This document shows positions 1-10,211 of a DNA stretch of 59,968 nucleotides, piece after piece. The DNA is taken from positions 1 to 59,968 of the forward strand of contig CACMMN010000006.1 in assembly GCA_902614905.1 (NCBI GenBank). Direction: 5' to 3'. Every line of letters begins with the position of its first letter. Position 1 is the first letter of the stretch. Origin of the DNA: an uncultured Pelagibacteraceae bacterium. GTDB taxonomy: Bacteria; Pseudomonadota; Alphaproteobacteria; Pelagibacterales; Pelagibacteraceae. Made by a program: the position numbers and the translations under genes. The notes under the pieces were generated by a model. That model made no database searches and was not told the DNA's origin. It saw nothing but the letters and a program-made list of their open reading frames with translations.

Positions 1-27
1 AGGTGTTTAAATCTATTAACAAATAAA

Positions 28-1359
28 ATGTCAAAAAAATATTTTGGTACTGACGGAATTAGAGGAAAAGTTAATCAAGGAAATATCAATGGCGAAATGT
101 TTTTTAAATTTGGTTTAGCGGCTGGAATTTATTTTAAAAATCTAAGAAAATCTAAACAAGTGGCAATTATTGCAAAAGATACAAGATTATCAGGTTATAC
201 ATTAGAACCCGCACTTGTCTCAGGTCTCGCATCAGCTGGAATGCATGTATTTTTATTAGGACCCTTACCAACAAACGGACTTGCAATGTTAACAAAAAAA
301 ATGAAAGCAAATATGGGAATTATGATAACTGCATCTCACAACCCCTATTACGACAATGGTTTAAAACTCTTTGGTCCAGACGGATTAAAATTATCAGATA
401 AAATCGAAATGAGAATTGAAAAACTTATAGACTCTAAAATAATAAAAAATTTATCAAACCCTAAAAAATTGGGTAGAGTTAAAAGGTTAGAAAATGCGAA
501 TGATGACTATATTAAAATTTTAAAAAAAAATTTCCCTAGTAATTTTAATCTTAAAAAAATGAGGATTGCAATAGATTGTGCAAATGGTGCTGGATATAAA
601 TCAGCCCCAAATCTTTTAAAATCACTGGGTGCAAAAATTTATGAGACTGGGACTTCACCTAATGGATTTAATATAAACTCAAAATGCGGATCGACTTTTC
701 CGCAAAAAATACAATCATTCGTAAGAAAAAATAAAGCACACATTGGTATAGCTTTAGATGGTGATGCAGACAGAGTAATATTAGCAGACGAAAGAGGCAA
801 AATAATAGATGGAGACCAAATTATTGGAATGTTAGCTACAAGATGGAAGAGAAAAAAAATATTAAAAGGTGGTGTAGTCGGAACCTTAATGTCAAATTAT
901 GGACTACAAAAATATTTCAAAAATGAAAAAATAAAATTTTTAAGGGCAAAAGTTGGTGACAGATATGTAAAAGAAAAAATGCAAAAAAATAAATTTAATT
1001 TGGGAGGTGAGCAATCAGGACATATTATTTTAGGAAAATTTGCAACCACAGGAGATGGCTTATTGGTTGCTTTGGAAGTATTGTTTGCAATGAGAAAAGG
1101 CAAAAAAGCTAGTGAAATTTTTAATGTATTTAAACCAACTAAACAATTATTAGAAAATATTCCTGTTAAAGATAAATCAATCATAGATACTCTTAAGTGT
1201 AAAAATGCTGTCAAAAAAGCCTCTAAAATAATTGAAAAGCAAGGAAGAATTTTGGTAAGAAAATCTGGTACAGAACCTAAGATTAGAATAATGGTTGAAA
1301 CAGATAATAAAAAATTATTATTAAATTGTATAAATATTGTTAAAAGATCATTGAATTAA
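28..1359 (+). CDS. glmM: Phosphoglucosamine mutase GlmM
   Basis: Converts glucosamine-6-phosphate to glucosamine-1-phosphate in the cytoplasm, feeding UDP-GlcNAc for peptidoglycan and lipid A. At 443 aa it has the usual family length. The N-terminus carries FGTDGIRG, the phosphoserine loop ITASHNP puts the active-site Ser at residue 103, the metal loop DGDADR is at 244-249, and the phosphate-binding RKSGTEPKIRI is near the C-terminus. The ATG at 28 follows a short frame ending VFKSINK-stop at 24-26, which could be the tail of an upstream gene such as folP, a common alphaproteobacterial neighbour; that is only a guess. thiD begins 1 bp after the stop, so they are probably co-transcribed. Confidence 0.97.
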   Translation: MSKKYFGTDGIRGKVNQGNINGEMFFKFGLAAGIYFKNLRKSKQVAIIAKDTRLSGYTLEPALVSGLASAGMHVFLLGPLPTNGLAMLTKKMKANMGIMITASHNPYYDNGLKLFGPDGLKLSDKIEMRIEKLIDSKIIKNLSNPKKLGRVKRLENANDDYIKILKKNFPSNFNLKKMRIAIDCANGAGYKSAPNLLKSLGAKIYETGTSPNGFNINSKCGSTFPQKIQSFVRKNKAHIGIALDGDADRVILADERGKIIDGDQIIGMLATRWKRKKILKGGVVGTLMSNYGLQKYFKNEKIKFLRAKVGDRYVKEKMQKNKFNLGGEQSGHIILGKFATTGDGLLVALEVLFAMRKGKKASEIFNVFKPTKQLLENIPVKDKSIIDTLKCKNAVKKASKIIEKQGRILVRKSGTEPKIRIMVETDNKKLLLNCINIVKRSLN

Positions 1360-1360
1360 T

Positions 1361-2170
1361 TTGAAAATAAAATCTAAAGTACTAGTAATTGCAGGATCAG
1401 ACTCGTCTGGTGGAGCAGGTATTCAAGCAGATATTAAAACTATTACGGCGCTCGGATCTTATGCAATGACAGCAATTACAGCGGTCACATCTCAAAATAC
1501 TGTTGGAATAAATTCTATAATTCCAATCCCAATAAATGTAATTTCAAAGCAAATTGAATTTACCTCAAGAGATATAAAACCAGATGCGATTAAAATAGGG
1601 ATGTTGCATTCTGAAAGTGTGATTAAAACAGTTCTAAAATCATTAAATAAATTAAATATTAAAAAAATTATACTTGATCCTGTGATGGTAGCAAAAGGAG
1701 GTCAAAGATTAGTTAATAAAAAATCAATAAAATTAATGAAAAATAATTTATTAAAAAAAGTTACATTGGTTACCCCCAATATTCCTGAGGCAGAAGTTCT
1801 CTCAGGTATTTCTATAAAAACAGTTGAAGACATGGTTTATGCTGCAAAAATAATAAATATTTTAGGTGTAAAAAATGTTTTAATAAAAGGTGGTCATCTT
1901 AGTACAAAGAAAATTCACGACGTGCTTTTTAGTAATAATAAAGTAGAGATATTCAATAGCAAAAAAATAATAACAAAAAATACTCATGGAACTGGTTGTA
2001 CGCTTTCAAGTGCAATTGCTACATTCTATTCTTGTGGAAAAACACTAAAGAAATCCTGTGAGCTAGGAATAAATTACGTTAACCGTGCTATAATGTCAGG
2101 ACCAAATTATGGTAAAGGCCATGGACCAATTAATCATATAAATAATATAGAAATAAAAAAAATTAAATGA
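1361..2170 (+). CDS. thiD: Hydroxymethylpyrimidine (phosphate) kinase ThiD
   Basis: Phosphorylates HMP and HMP-phosphate to HMP-PP, the pyrimidine half of thiamine. The 269-aa ribokinase-fold protein shows [14 protein letters not shown] at 11-24, a VTPN segment at 137-140 and the anion-hole/catalytic motif [11 protein letters not shown] with Cys at 213. The frame opens with TTG one base after the glmM stop; no in-frame ATG lies close to the conserved start, so TTG is the likely initiator. Its 3' end overlaps purA by 4 bp (ATGA). Cultured SAR11 strains are known to lack thiC and to depend on external pyrimidine precursors, in which case ThiD acts on salvaged HMP; no thiC is seen here, but the window cannot settle that. 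Confidence 0.95.
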   Translation: MKIKSKVLVIAGSDSSGGAGIQADIKTITALGSYAMTAITAVTSQNTVGINSIIPIPINVISKQIEFTSRDIKPDAIKIGMLHSESVIKTVLKSLNKLNIKKIILDPVMVAKGGQRLVNKKSIKLMKNNLLKKVTLVTPNIPEAEVLSGISIKTVEDMVYAAKIINILGVKNVLIKGGHLSTKKIHDVLFSNNKVEIFNSKKIITKNTHGTGCTLSSAIATFYSCGKTLKKSCELGINYVNRAIMSGPNYGKGHGPINHINNIEIKKIK

Positions 2171-3459
2171 AAAATGTTGTAGTAGTTGGATCGCAATGGG
2201 GTGATGAAGGAAAAGGAAAAATTGTGGATTGGTTGTCTAGTGAGGCTGATATTGTGGTTAGATTTCAAGGAGGCCATAACGCTGGGCATACGCTAGTGAT
2301 AGATGGTATTACCTACAAGTTAAGACTTCTACCATCAGGTATAGTTAGAAAAGACAAAATTTCAATAATTGGAAACGGTGTAGTTGTTGATCCCTGGGCT
2401 TTGTTGGATGAAATTGATGAGATTAAATCCAAGGGCGTTAACGTTACACCAGAAAATTTGATAATATCAGAGTCTGCAAATTTAATATTACCATTTCATA
2501 AAGAGATGGATGAAATTAGAGAGGACGCTGCAGGAAAAGCTAAAATTGGAACTACTAGAAGAGGTATTGGACCAGCATATGAAGACAAAGTAGGGAGAAG
2601 ATCTATAAGAGTAATGGACCTAATATCAGAAGAAAATTTAGACCATAGGCTTGAAACCGTATTACTACATCATAATGCTATAAGAAAAGGATTAGGTAAA
2701 AAGATCTTCCAAAAAGATAAGTTAAAAAAGGATTTGCTAAAAATTGCACCAGAAATTTTAAAATACTCAAAACCAGTATGGAAAAAAATAGACGAATTTA
2801 AATCTCAAAATAAAAAGATTTTATTTGAGGGGGCACAAGGTATTCTTCTAGATGTTGATCACGGCACCTACCCATTTGTAACTTCCTCTAATACCGTTGC
2901 ATCTTCAGCCGCTACTGGTTCAGGCTGTGGGCCAAGTTCTATAAATTATGTTTTAGGTATAACAAAAGCTTACACAACTCGAGTTGGTGAAGGACCTTTT
3001 CCTACGGAGCTAAAGAATGAAATTGGAGAGGAACTTGGCACCAGAGGTAAAGAGTTTGGAACAGTAACTAGCAGGAAAAGACGATGTGGTTGGTTTGATG
3101 GGGTTCTAGTTAGACAAACGATAAAAATTTCCGGCATTAATGGAATAGCCCTAACCAAGCTTGATGTGTTAGATGATCTAGATCATATAAAAATGTGTGT
3201 GGCATATGAATTAAATGGAAATAAAATTGATTATTTACCAGCCGCTGTCGACGATCAATTAAAAGTAAAGCCGGTTTATAAAACTTTTGACGGCTGGAAG
3301 ACATCTACAAAAGGTGTTAAAAATTTAAAAGATTTGCCTACAAATGCGAAAAAATATATCAGTGGGCTAGAAAAATTTATAGAAACTAAAGTATCAAGTA
3401 TTTCAACTAGTCCTGAGAGAAACGATACTATTTTAATTGAAGATCCTTTTAAAAATTAA
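2167..3459 (+). CDS. purA: Adenylosuccinate synthetase PurA
   Basis: GTP-dependent joining of IMP and aspartate to adenylosuccinate, the first committed step to AMP. The length of 430 aa is typical. The N-terminal [11 protein letters not shown] holds the catalytic Asp13, and GGHNAGHT holds the catalytic His41; the GTP-binding region near the C-terminus ([10 protein letters not shown]) is also present. The start codon overlaps the thiD stop (ATGA), suggesting translational coupling. The stop codon is nested with the stop of the convergent rpoH in the tetranucleotide TTAA at 3456-3459, leaving no room for an intergenic terminator. Confidence 0.98.
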   Translation: MKNVVVVGSQWGDEGKGKIVDWLSSEADIVVRFQGGHNAGHTLVIDGITYKLRLLPSGIVRKDKISIIGNGVVVDPWALLDEIDEIKSKGVNVTPENLIISESANLILPFHKEMDEIREDAAGKAKIGTTRRGIGPAYEDKVGRRSIRVMDLISEENLDHRLETVLLHHNAIRKGLGKKIFQKDKLKKDLLKIAPEILKYSKPVWKKIDEFKSQNKKILFEGAQGILLDVDHGTYPFVTSSNTVASSAATGSGCGPSSINYVLGITKAYTTRVGEGPFPTELKNEIGEELGTRGKEFGTVTSRKRRCGWFDGVLVRQTIKISGINGIALTKLDVLDDLDHIKMCVAYELNGNKIDYLPAAVDDQLKVKPVYKTFDGWKTSTKGVKNLKDLPTNAKKYISGLEKFIETKVSSISTSPERNDTILIEDPFKN

Positions 3460-4346
3460 TTAGCAGGTAACAAATTTTTAGAGTTAGCTGAGTTAAGCAT
3501 ATGTTTTTGAAGTTTTTCAAATGCTTTATTCTCAATCTGTCTTATTCTTTCTCTACTAATTTTAAATTTTTTACTTAAATTTTCCAATGTTTTTGGATTA
3601 TCAGTCAAACGTCTTGAATATAAAATTTCTTTCTCTCTTTCGTTAAGGATTTTTATTGAGTCTTTTAACAGATCTTTTCTTTGCTCCATTTCTTCTTGAT
3701 GTGCAATTTTTAAATCATGGTCCATTGTTTTATCGACCACCCAATCTTGCCATTCATCTCCATCTTCACCAATTGGCGCATTTAAGGATTGTTCTTTACC
3801 TGACAATCGTCTATTCATTGAAACAACTTCATCTTCGCTTACATCTAAAGTTGATGCAATTTTTTTTACATCTTCATCTTTTAAGTCTCCATCGTTTTTA
3901 GGAGCAATTTGATTTTTTAATTTTTTTAAATTGAAAAATAGTTTTTTTTGAGCTGTGGTAGTACCCATTTTAACTAAACTCCAAGATCTCAAAATATATT
4001 CTTGTATAGCAGCTTTTATCCACCACATAGCATATGTTGCAAGTCTAAAACCTTTTTCAGGTTCAAATTTCTTAACTGCTTGCATTAAACCCACGTTACC
4101 CTCTGATATTATTTCATTTAAAGGCAGACCATAACCCTTATAGCCCATTGCAATTTTGGCAACTAATCGCAAGTGACTTGTGACTAATTTTTCTGCAGAT
4201 TTAACATTACCCGTATTTTTCCAATTCTTTGCCAACATGTACTCCTCTTCTGCATCAAGCATTGGAAACTTTTTGATTTGTTCTAAATATAGTGACAAAC
4301 CACCTTCGTTGGTTAAAGCTGGATATTTAAATGTTGAACTACTCAT
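3456..4346 (-). CDS. rpoH: RNA polymerase sigma-32 factor RpoH
   Basis: Alternative sigma factor directing heat-shock promoters. The 296-aa protein has sigma region 2 ([20 protein letters not shown] and [11 protein letters not shown] at about 83-114), the RpoH-specific box around [10 protein letters not shown] (133-142), and a region 4 helix-turn-helix ([17 protein letters not shown]) near the C-terminus. The RpoH box separates it from RpoD and other group-2 sigmas. It lies about 50 bp downstream of rluD on the same strand, and the two may be co-transcribed. The stop overlaps that of convergent purA by 4 bp. I see no obvious thermosensor hairpin in the short leader, but folding was not computed. 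Confidence 0.95.
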   Translation of the reverse strand: MSSSTFKYPALTNEGGLSLYLEQIKKFPMLDAEEEYMLAKNWKNTGNVKSAEKLVTSHLRLVAKIAMGYKGYGLPLNEIISEGNVGLMQAVKKFEPEKGFRLATYAMWWIKAAIQEYILRSWSLVKMGTTTAQKKLFFNLKKLKNQIAPKNDGDLKDEDVKKIASTLDVSEDEVVSMNRRLSGKEQSLNAPIGEDGDEWQDWVVDKTMDHDLKIAHQEEMEQRKDLLKDSIKILNEREKEILYSRRLTDNPKTLENLSKKFKISRERIRQIENKAFEKLQKHMLNSANSKNLLPAN

Positions 4347-4395
4347 TAGTAAGACTTATTTAATTAATTTTTTTAAATTTACAATGTATAAAATT

Positions 4396-5367
4396 TTAAG
4401 CATTTCTTAGGCTTTTTAGAATATTTTCAAGATCATTTGGTAATTTAGATTTAAAATTCATTCTTATATTTTTAGTTGGATGCGTGAATCCTAAGCTGAC
4501 AGCATGTAAAAATTGTCTGTCCAAATTCATGATTTTTTTTTCCAAGTGTTTATTTATATTTTCCAATTTTCTAAATTTTTTCTTGTATTTTTGATCACCA
4601 ACTATGCTATTACCTTTATAGCTCATATGAACTCTTATTTGATGTGTTCTTCCAGTTTCTAATTTACACTCAACCAAACTAAAAGTGGGGACTGTTTCTT
4701 TTTCAAATATTTCAAGTGTTTTATAATTTGTAATCGAATTTTTTCCCCTCGATATACTAACTGACATTAGTTGTCTATTTTTGGAACTCCTTGTTATTAA
4801 AGTTTCTATTCTACCATTACTAGGTCTAAGTTTTCCCCAAACTAAAGTTTGATATTTTCTCTCTATTGTATGTTCGCTGAATTGTTTTGATAAATTTTCA
4901 TGTGTAAAATTATTTTTCGCAATTACCACTAATCCTGAGGTATCTTTATCAATCCTATGAACAATACCTGGTCTTAGCTCACCATTTATATTTGACAATT
5001 TTTTTTTATAGTTAATTAATGCATTAACAATAGTTTTGTCTTTATTACCTGCGCCTGGATGCATTGATATGTCGGCTTTTTTATTTAATACAAGTAAATC
5101 ATTATCTTCATAAATTATATCAATTTTATAATCATAGGGCTTAAGGTTTACTTCTTCAGGCTCAGGAATTATTAAGCTAATTTTATCATTTATTTTGATT
5201 TTTTTGGACGGGTCATCATTAAGTTTATTATTTATACTTAAATTTTTTTTGAGTATTAAACTTTTGATTTTAGATCTACTTAAATTTTTTTCATATTTAT
5301 TTATAAATTGATCTACCCTAAGAATATCATCATGACTCTCTACTAATAAATTAATGATTTTTTTCAT
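4396..5367 (-). CDS. rluD: RluA-family 23S rRNA pseudouridine synthase (RluD-like)
   Basis: Isomerises uridine to pseudouridine in rRNA. The 323-aa protein has an N-terminal S4-like RNA-binding domain (about 15-75), then the RluA catalytic domain with GIVHRIDKDTSG, whose Asp140 is the expected nucleophile, and the downstream TGRTHQIRVH motif. Length and the S4 domain fit RluD or RluC; RluD is preferred from the HRIDKDTSG context, but the modified uridines cannot be read from sequence. It is followed by rpoH on the same strand and preceded by tRNA-Arg on the opposite strand. Confidence 0.88.
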   Translation of the reverse strand: MKKIINLLVESHDDILRVDQFINKYEKNLSRSKIKSLILKKNLSINNKLNDDPSKKIKINDKISLIIPEPEEVNLKPYDYKIDIIYEDNDLLVLNKKADISMHPGAGNKDKTIVNALINYKKKLSNINGELRPGIVHRIDKDTSGLVVIAKNNFTHENLSKQFSEHTIERKYQTLVWGKLRPSNGRIETLITRSSKNRQLMSVSISRGKNSITNYKTLEIFEKETVPTFSLVECKLETGRTHQIRVHMSYKGNSIVGDQKYKKKFRKLENINKHLEKKIMNLDRQFLHAVSLGFTHPTKNIRMNFKSKLPNDLENILKSLRNA

Positions 5368-5390
5368 AAATTGTTATATTAATATCTTGT

Positions 5391-5468
5391 GCGTTCGTAG
5401 CTCAACTGGATAGAGCGCCAGATTTCGGCTCTGGAGGTTCAGGGTTCGACTCCTTGCGAGCGCACCAT
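5391..5468 (+). tRNA. tRNA-Arg (anticodon UCG)
   Basis: A full cloverleaf can be drawn. Acceptor GCGTTCG pairs with CGAGCGC; the anticodon stem CCAGA/TCTGG encloses loop TTTCGGC with anticodon TCG; the T arm is CAGGG-TTCGACT-CCTTG with one G-T pair. The discriminator A and an encoded CCA end at 5468. It would read CGA codons (Arg). It lies on + between two minus-strand genes, rluD and a GT2 gene. Confidence 0.95.
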
Positions 5469-5472
5469 CATA

Positions 5473-6180
5473 TTAATCGTTGAAAAGATTATAATAAAGG
5501 ATGCATTTTATTGCCGCCAGTCCATCTTTCCAGGTAATTTTTTTTCCATCACTGTACTTTCGCCCGTAGTATTTTACACCAACTTCGTAAATTCTTAATT
5601 TTTGTTTAGCTATTTTTGCTGTTATCTCAGGCTCAAATCCAAATCGATTTTCTTTTAATTTAATTTTTTTAATTATACTAGATCTAAAAACTTTATAACA
5701 GACCTCCATATCTGTTAAATTCAAATTTGAAAACATATTTGAAAAAGTTGTCAAAACCTTATTCCCTAGACTGTGCCAATAATATAAAATTCTTTTTTCC
5801 TCTGATCCTATAAATCTAGAGCCGTAAACTACGTCCGCATAACCAGCAATTATAGGTTCAACCAGCTTAAAATAGTCCGATGGATCATATTCCAAATCAG
5901 CATCTTGAATTAAGATTATATCTCCATTGGCTGCTTCGATCCCTTTCCTAACCGAGTATCCTTTTCCATAGTTTTTTTCATTTACAATTAGTTTAGAAAT
6001 TTTATCTTTAATTTCTGACTCAAGAATTTGCTTGCTTTTATCATTTGAGCAGTCATCAATTACTATTATTTCATTATCATAAGGGCTGTATTTAATAATT
6101 TTATCTATTATTTTTTCAATAGTCTTTTCCTCGTTAAAACAAGGTACAACTATACTAAGCTTTGTATTTTTGTTATGCAT
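5473..6180 (-). CDS. Family 2 glycosyltransferase, dolichol-phosphate-mannose-synthase-like
   Basis: The 235-aa GT-A fold protein has LSIVVPCFNEEKTIEKII at the N-terminus, nucleotide-binding IIVIDDCSND (about 40-50), GKGYSVRKGIEAANGDIILI and the metal motif DAD (in QDADLEYDP, near 95). VVYGSRF and the later TDMEVCYKVFR are typical of DPM1-like enzymes, which move a sugar from a nucleotide sugar to polyprenyl phosphate. No C-terminal membrane segment is present, so it is probably soluble or peripheral. The neighbouring gene at 6220-7596 encodes a membrane protein that could use a lipid-linked sugar made by this enzyme; that pairing is inference. Confidence 0.85.
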   Translation of the reverse strand: MHNKNTKLSIVVPCFNEEKTIEKIIDKIIKYSPYDNEIIVIDDCSNDKSKQILESEIKDKISKLIVNEKNYGKGYSVRKGIEAANGDIILIQDADLEYDPSDYFKLVEPIIAGYADVVYGSRFIGSEEKRILYYWHSLGNKVLTTFSNMFSNLNLTDMEVCYKVFRSSIIKKIKLKENRFGFEPEITAKIAKQKLRIYEVGVKYYGRKYSDGKKITWKDGLAAIKCILYYNLFND

Positions 6181-6219
6181 AGATTTATATTAATATAAAT
6201 ATTCAAATAAAAATAAATA

Positions 6220-7596
6220 CTAATTAAAATTATTATTTTTTATTTTTTTTTTACACACCATTACACCTATACCAAAATATATAGCAAGATATATTAATGA
6301 TGGCACCATATATCTATCATGCCCGACCCATCCCAACATACCAAACATATATAAAGCAGAAGATATAAATAGAAAGTTTAATTTCAAATCTAAAACTTTA
6401 AAAGAATTGATAAAACCAATTAAAACCAAAATATAAATAATTAGGGAATAAAATATATTAATAGGCCACCATATTTGTTTATAACTTTTGGTTAAGTAAA
6501 ACTTATTGTCTCTAGTTTGTTCCCAATAATAGTAATGAAATACGTAAAATGGACTCATCATTGCTGTTTGCATCGATTTCCATCCGATATGTTTTATAGA
6601 TACAACCGGATAATTCAAAATAAGATCTAAAGCATATTTTTTTTGATATTTACCGTAAGCCAATCTGTCAATTTCTAATTTTAAATCTATATTATTTTTT
6701 TTTATCCATGTTTCATTATCGTTTTTAATTTTAAGTCTTGCATCTTTAATACTTATATCCATTCCTTTTGAAAGAATAGGTTCTCCGAGATACCATAGAG
6801 GAGCATTATTTGCTTGAGTCGGCTGAAAATAAAAAACTCCTATTCTTTTAAAATTTCCATATCCAACAAACAATAAAACAAATATATAACTAATAGATAA
6901 AAAAATTATTGGCTTAAGAGCTTTTTGTTTGAAATTAAATACGAAAAAAATCACAATTAAAAAAATGTAGAATAGCCCAACGGTTTTTTGCAAAAACATT
7001 AAACCCAGAATTAAACCATAAAGAATATTTATTAAAATTTTAGAGTTTGGCTTTATTATGCAAAAAAGAAATAAAAGCTGCAAACTAAAAAATATACTTT
7101 CTGTATGAAATGAAGAATGAAATAAAAGTATACTTGGACAAAGACATAAAAATAAAGCACAATAAAAAAGGGTGTCTGCATCTAGAAAATTTTGAAGTTT
7201 TTTTAAGAAGTAAAATAAAATTTGGAAATAAAGCAGTGATTGAAAAATTAAGAATAGCAATTTTTTTTTGTCTATTTTAATTTTTTCTGTGTCTTGATCA
7301 GAAAAAAGTTTATAATCAAAAATTATTGAAAAAAAGGCTATAGTCCTTACTGGTAGATAAGATCTATGCAACTCACTCCCTGATGACAGATAATCTTTTC
7401 CAGATAATAAATCTTTTTTTAATTTCGCGGCTCTTTTCCAAATAGGATGCGCATCTCCTTTAACCATTGAATGAACAACATTATCACTTTCGAATTTATC
7501 GTATTTATATGTTATGTAGATCGATAATAATAATGAAACAAATAACGAAATAAAAATTAATTTTACAATTCTTTTTGGTAGTTTGGCATTATTCAT
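6220..7596 (-). CDS. Polytopic membrane protein, possible GT39-like sugar transferase
   Basis: The 458-aa protein has many hydrophobic segments (first at about 11-30, then repeated from 110 to the C-terminus). A periplasmic-looking first loop carries acidic residues (KYDKFESDN and GDAHPIW) in the place where C-superfamily glycosyltransferases such as ArnT/PMT have an acidic pair. Together with the adjacent DPM1-like GT2 this suggests use of a polyprenyl-phosphate sugar donor, but I do not recognise a decisive motif, so the function is tentative. About 147 AT-rich bases without a supportable feature separate it from the ABC permease gene upstream. Confidence 0.6.
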   Translation of the reverse strand: MNNAKLPKRIVKLIFISLFVSLLLSIYITYKYDKFESDNVVHSMVKGDAHPIWKRAAKLKKDLLSGKDYLSSGSELHRSYLPVRTIAFFSIIFDYKLFSDQDTEKIKIDKKKLLFLIFQSLLYFQILFYFLKKLQNFLDADTLFYCALFLCLCPSILLFHSSFHTESIFFSLQLLFLFCIIKPNSKILINILYGLILGLMFLQKTVGLFYIFLIVIFFVFNFKQKALKPIIFLSISYIFVLLFVGYGNFKRIGVFYFQPTQANNAPLWYLGEPILSKGMDISIKDARLKIKNDNETWIKKNNIDLKLEIDRLAYGKYQKKYALDLILNYPVVSIKHIGWKSMQTAMMSPFYVFHYYYWEQTRDNKFYLTKSYKQIWWPINIFYSLIIYILVLIGFINSFKVLDLKLNFLFISSALYMFGMLGWVGHDRYMVPSLIYLAIYFGIGVMVCKKKIKNNNFN

Positions 7597-7743
7597 TTAT
7601 TTAATTAATAAAGATTAATGATTTGTTTATAACGTTATAAAATCATAAATTAAATGATTAATTTTATAATAGTTTAATATTTTATTAGAGACAAATTTAA
7701 CAAGAAATAAGTTTCTTTATCATTACTTATTATTAAGTGAAGT

Positions 7744-8535
7744 TTATTCACCAATATTAATCAATGTCCCTTTATCACGCGCCTTACTGAAGGAGTAATA
7801 AAATAATGAAATTCCTAAAAATAAATAAAAGATGTTTAAGAAAATAGCAGACTTAATATTTGAATAATCAACAACGTTATTTACTAAAATTGATCTAGCT
7901 TCTTCAAAAATATAAACCAAAGGTAAAAATTTTGCTATACTTTGAAAAAAATCTGGCAATATTTCAATAGGGTAATAAATGCATCCCAAAGGAGCTAATA
8001 GAAATAAAGATGACCATGCAATATTTTCAAATGCTGGACCATATCTGAGCAAACCTGCTGAAACAAACAATCCTAAGGTAATTCCAAATGCGTAAAGACT
8101 TAAAAACAATAAAAAAAGTGGCGCCCCTAGATCCAAGATAGATATACCGAATAATGGGGAAGTTATTAATATAGCGGGAACTAAACCTATCAAAGTTCTT
8201 AAAAGCGCAGTTAAAACTAAGGATACAATTATCTCACTAATTCTTAGAGGAGCTATAAATAAATTTGTAAAGTTTCTGCTCCAAATTTCCTCTAAAAAAA
8301 GCATATTAAAACTTATGCTAGATCTAAATAAAAAATCATAAAGAATTGCACAACTTAGTATTACTCCAACGGTATTGTTGTAGTAGTCACTGTAAATTGT
8401 AAAAAATTTTGATATAAAGCCCCAAAGAATTATTTGGATTGTTGGCCAATAAATTAAATCAAGAATTCTTGGGAAAGAACTCTTAATTAAATAAAAGTGT
8501 CTTAAAAATAGTCCTAAAATTCTATTATAGCTCAT
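7744..8535 (-). CDS. ABC-2 type transporter permease
   Basis: The 263-aa inner-membrane protein has about six hydrophobic segments and the ABC-2 family start (LRHFYLIKSSFPRILDLIYW), with a central amphipathic stretch (EEIWSRNFTNLFIAPLRISEI) typical of the coupling region of ABC-2 exporters. Its start overlaps the end of the ATPase gene by 11 bp, so the pair is an operon and presumably one exporter. Substrate is unknown; polysaccharide, lipid or drug export are all possible. Proximity to glycosyltransferase genes weakly favours a surface glycan or lipid. Confidence 0.88.
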   Translation of the reverse strand: MSYNRILGLFLRHFYLIKSSFPRILDLIYWPTIQIILWGFISKFFTIYSDYYNNTVGVILSCAILYDFLFRSSISFNMLFLEEIWSRNFTNLFIAPLRISEIIVSLVLTALLRTLIGLVPAILITSPLFGISILDLGAPLFLLFLSLYAFGITLGLFVSAGLLRYGPAFENIAWSSLFLLAPLGCIYYPIEILPDFFQSIAKFLPLVYIFEEARSILVNNVVDYSNIKSAIFLNIFYLFLGISLFYYSFSKARDKGTLINIGE

Positions 8536-9259
8536 TTTTAACTCTATTTAGTTTTAAAAAAACTTCCTCCAAGTTTTTTTTACCGTGTTTTATTATCATT
8601 TCAGTTGGAGTGCCTCTATCTATGATTTCTCCATCTTTCATCATTAAAATACTTTTACAAAGTCTTTTCACCTCATTCATATTGTGTGAAGCAAGCAAGA
8701 TTGACATTTTTTTTTCTGACGAAATTTTTTCTATGAAAGTTCTTACAAAATCCCCTGTTTCTGGATCTAATGAAGCTGTTGGTTCATCTAATAATAAAAT
8801 ATCTGGATCGTTAACTACTGCTTTTGCAAGACTAACTCTATTTTTTTGACCTGAGGAAAGTTCACCAGTTTTTTTATTTATGAATTCACTCAGCCTTAAT
8901 GTCTCAGCAAGATAATCAATTCGATTTTTTATACTACCAACAGAATATAATTTACCATAAACCATTAGATTTTCTTTTACAGTAAGTTTTTTTGGTAACT
9001 CAATATAAGGAGAGATAAAATTCATTTTTCTTAAAAGATTTATTCTATTTTTTTCAACATTAAGACCATTTATTATAACCTCGCCACTTGTTGGTTTTAA
9101 TAAGCCTAACATCATTCCAATTGTTGTAGTTTTGCCACAACCATTTGGACCTAGCAAACCGATAATTTCGCTTTCGTTTATACTAAAACTAATTTTTTTT
9201 ACAGCTTCAAAACTTGAAAAATTTTTAGATAGATTGTTTACACTTACTAAAGTATTCAT
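8525..9259 (-). CDS. ABC exporter ATP-binding protein
   Basis: The 244-aa nucleotide-binding subunit shows Walker A GPNGCGKT at 37-44, signature LSSGQ at 134-138, Walker B ILLLDEP at 154-160 and the H-loop His192 (LLASHN). The overall layout matches ABCA/DrrA-type exporter ATPases that pair with ABC-2 permeases. It begins directly after the Sua5-like gene (9260) and overlaps the permease gene, so all three could be read as one transcript. Confidence 0.92.
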   Translation of the reverse strand: MNTLVSVNNLSKNFSSFEAVKKISFSINESEIIGLLGPNGCGKTTTIGMMLGLLKPTSGEVIINGLNVEKNRINLLRKMNFISPYIELPKKLTVKENLMVYGKLYSVGSIKNRIDYLAETLRLSEFINKKTGELSSGQKNRVSLAKAVVNDPDILLLDEPTASLDPETGDFVRTFIEKISSEKKMSILLASHNMNEVKRLCKSILMMKDGEIIDRGTPTEMIIKHGKKNLEEVFLKLNRVKNEL

Positions 9260-10192
9260 TTATTTTTTTGCGGAAGCCTTTTGCAACCTGTCATTTATTG
9301 CTAACCCGATCCCTTTATTTTGTATTTTTTCAACAGCAATTTTTTTATATCCTTTTTTTTTAATCATTCTTAAAACTGAATATAGGTTTCTTGCCGCCTC
9401 TTTTAAATTTTTGTTTTTACTAAGATAAAAAAAATTTTTATTACTATTGTCTCTTTTTTTCACTAGTATAAATGCCTCATCTAGACTTGCTTCTTTACAG
9501 TTCATTTTTAATGGTATGCCTGGAGAATAATGTAATCTATTTTGACCTGGTACTTTAATATAAGTTTTTTTTCTGTAAATTAATTTTCTTTTTAATGCTT
9601 TACTTAATTTATTAATATCTATACTGCCAAGACGAAGGATTTCAGGTTTACCTGTTAAATTTATAATTGTAGACTCTAACCCAATCTTAGAAGGGCCTCC
9701 CTCAATAATATATTTTATTTTTTTACCAAACTCTTCCTTTACATGGTTTCTTGTTACCGGACTTACTCTCGATGAAATGTTTGCGCTAGGAGCTGCTAAT
9801 GGATAATTTAACAATTTCAAAAGACATTTAGCTTTAGGATGTGATGGAAATCTTACAGCAAGTGTTTTTTTCTTATTTGTTACAAATTTTGAAATTTTAC
9901 TATCCTTTTTTAATTTTAAAATAAACGTAAGTGGACCGGGGCAAAATTTATTATAAAGATTGGTAAAATTCTTGTTTAAAATACAATCTCTTTTTAACAT
10001 TTCAAGACTGCTATAATGAACTATTAAGGGATTATTTTTTGGTCTTTTTTTTAATTTGAATATTTTTGATATAGCCTTACTGGAGTAAGCGTTAGCAGCT
10101 AGTCCATAAACAGTTTCTGTTGGCATACCTATACAATTGTGTTTATCGAGGAAATATTTACCTTTTTTAATATTTGAAAGATTATTATTCAT
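9260..10192 (-). CDS. Threonylcarbamoyl-AMP synthase (Sua5/TsaC family)
   Basis: Makes threonylcarbamoyl-AMP for the t6A37 modification of ANN-decoding tRNAs. The YrdC domain is seen in MPTETVYGLAA (23-33), KKRPKNNPLIVH, LAVRFPSHP and APSANISSRVSP. At 310 aa it is longer than TsaC (about 190) and carries a C-terminal extension with HYSPGIP, as in Sua5, though it is shorter than typical Sua5 (about 340), so the C-terminal domain may be reduced. It is divergent from xseB with about 20 bp between start codons. Confidence 0.9.
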   Translation of the reverse strand: MNNNLSNIKKGKYFLDKHNCIGMPTETVYGLAANAYSSKAISKIFKLKKRPKNNPLIVHYSSLEMLKRDCILNKNFTNLYNKFCPGPLTFILKLKKDSKISKFVTNKKKTLAVRFPSHPKAKCLLKLLNYPLAAPSANISSRVSPVTRNHVKEEFGKKIKYIIEGGPSKIGLESTIINLTGKPEILRLGSIDINKLSKALKRKLIYRKKTYIKVPGQNRLHYSPGIPLKMNCKEASLDEAFILVKKRDNSNKNFFYLSKNKNLKEAARNLYSVLRMIKKKGYKKIAVEKIQNKGIGLAINDRLQKASAKK

Positions 10193-10211
10193 GTAATAAT
10201 AAAACTAATAT

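Noticed and set aside
897-1214. Minus-strand open frame of 105 codons inside glmM
   Set aside because: It lies wholly within a confidently identified gene and shows no motif; low-complexity AT-rich DNA gives many such frames.
7597-7743. Inverted-repeat-like AT-rich stretch between the ABC permease and the membrane protein
   Set aside because: Short imperfect repeats of A/T only, no GC core and no T-tract on the right side; expected by chance in this composition.
5391-9259. Genomic island inserted at tRNA-Arg
   Set aside because: No duplicated tRNA 3' end, integrase or mobility gene is seen between the tRNA and the flanking genes; the glycan genes may still be variable.
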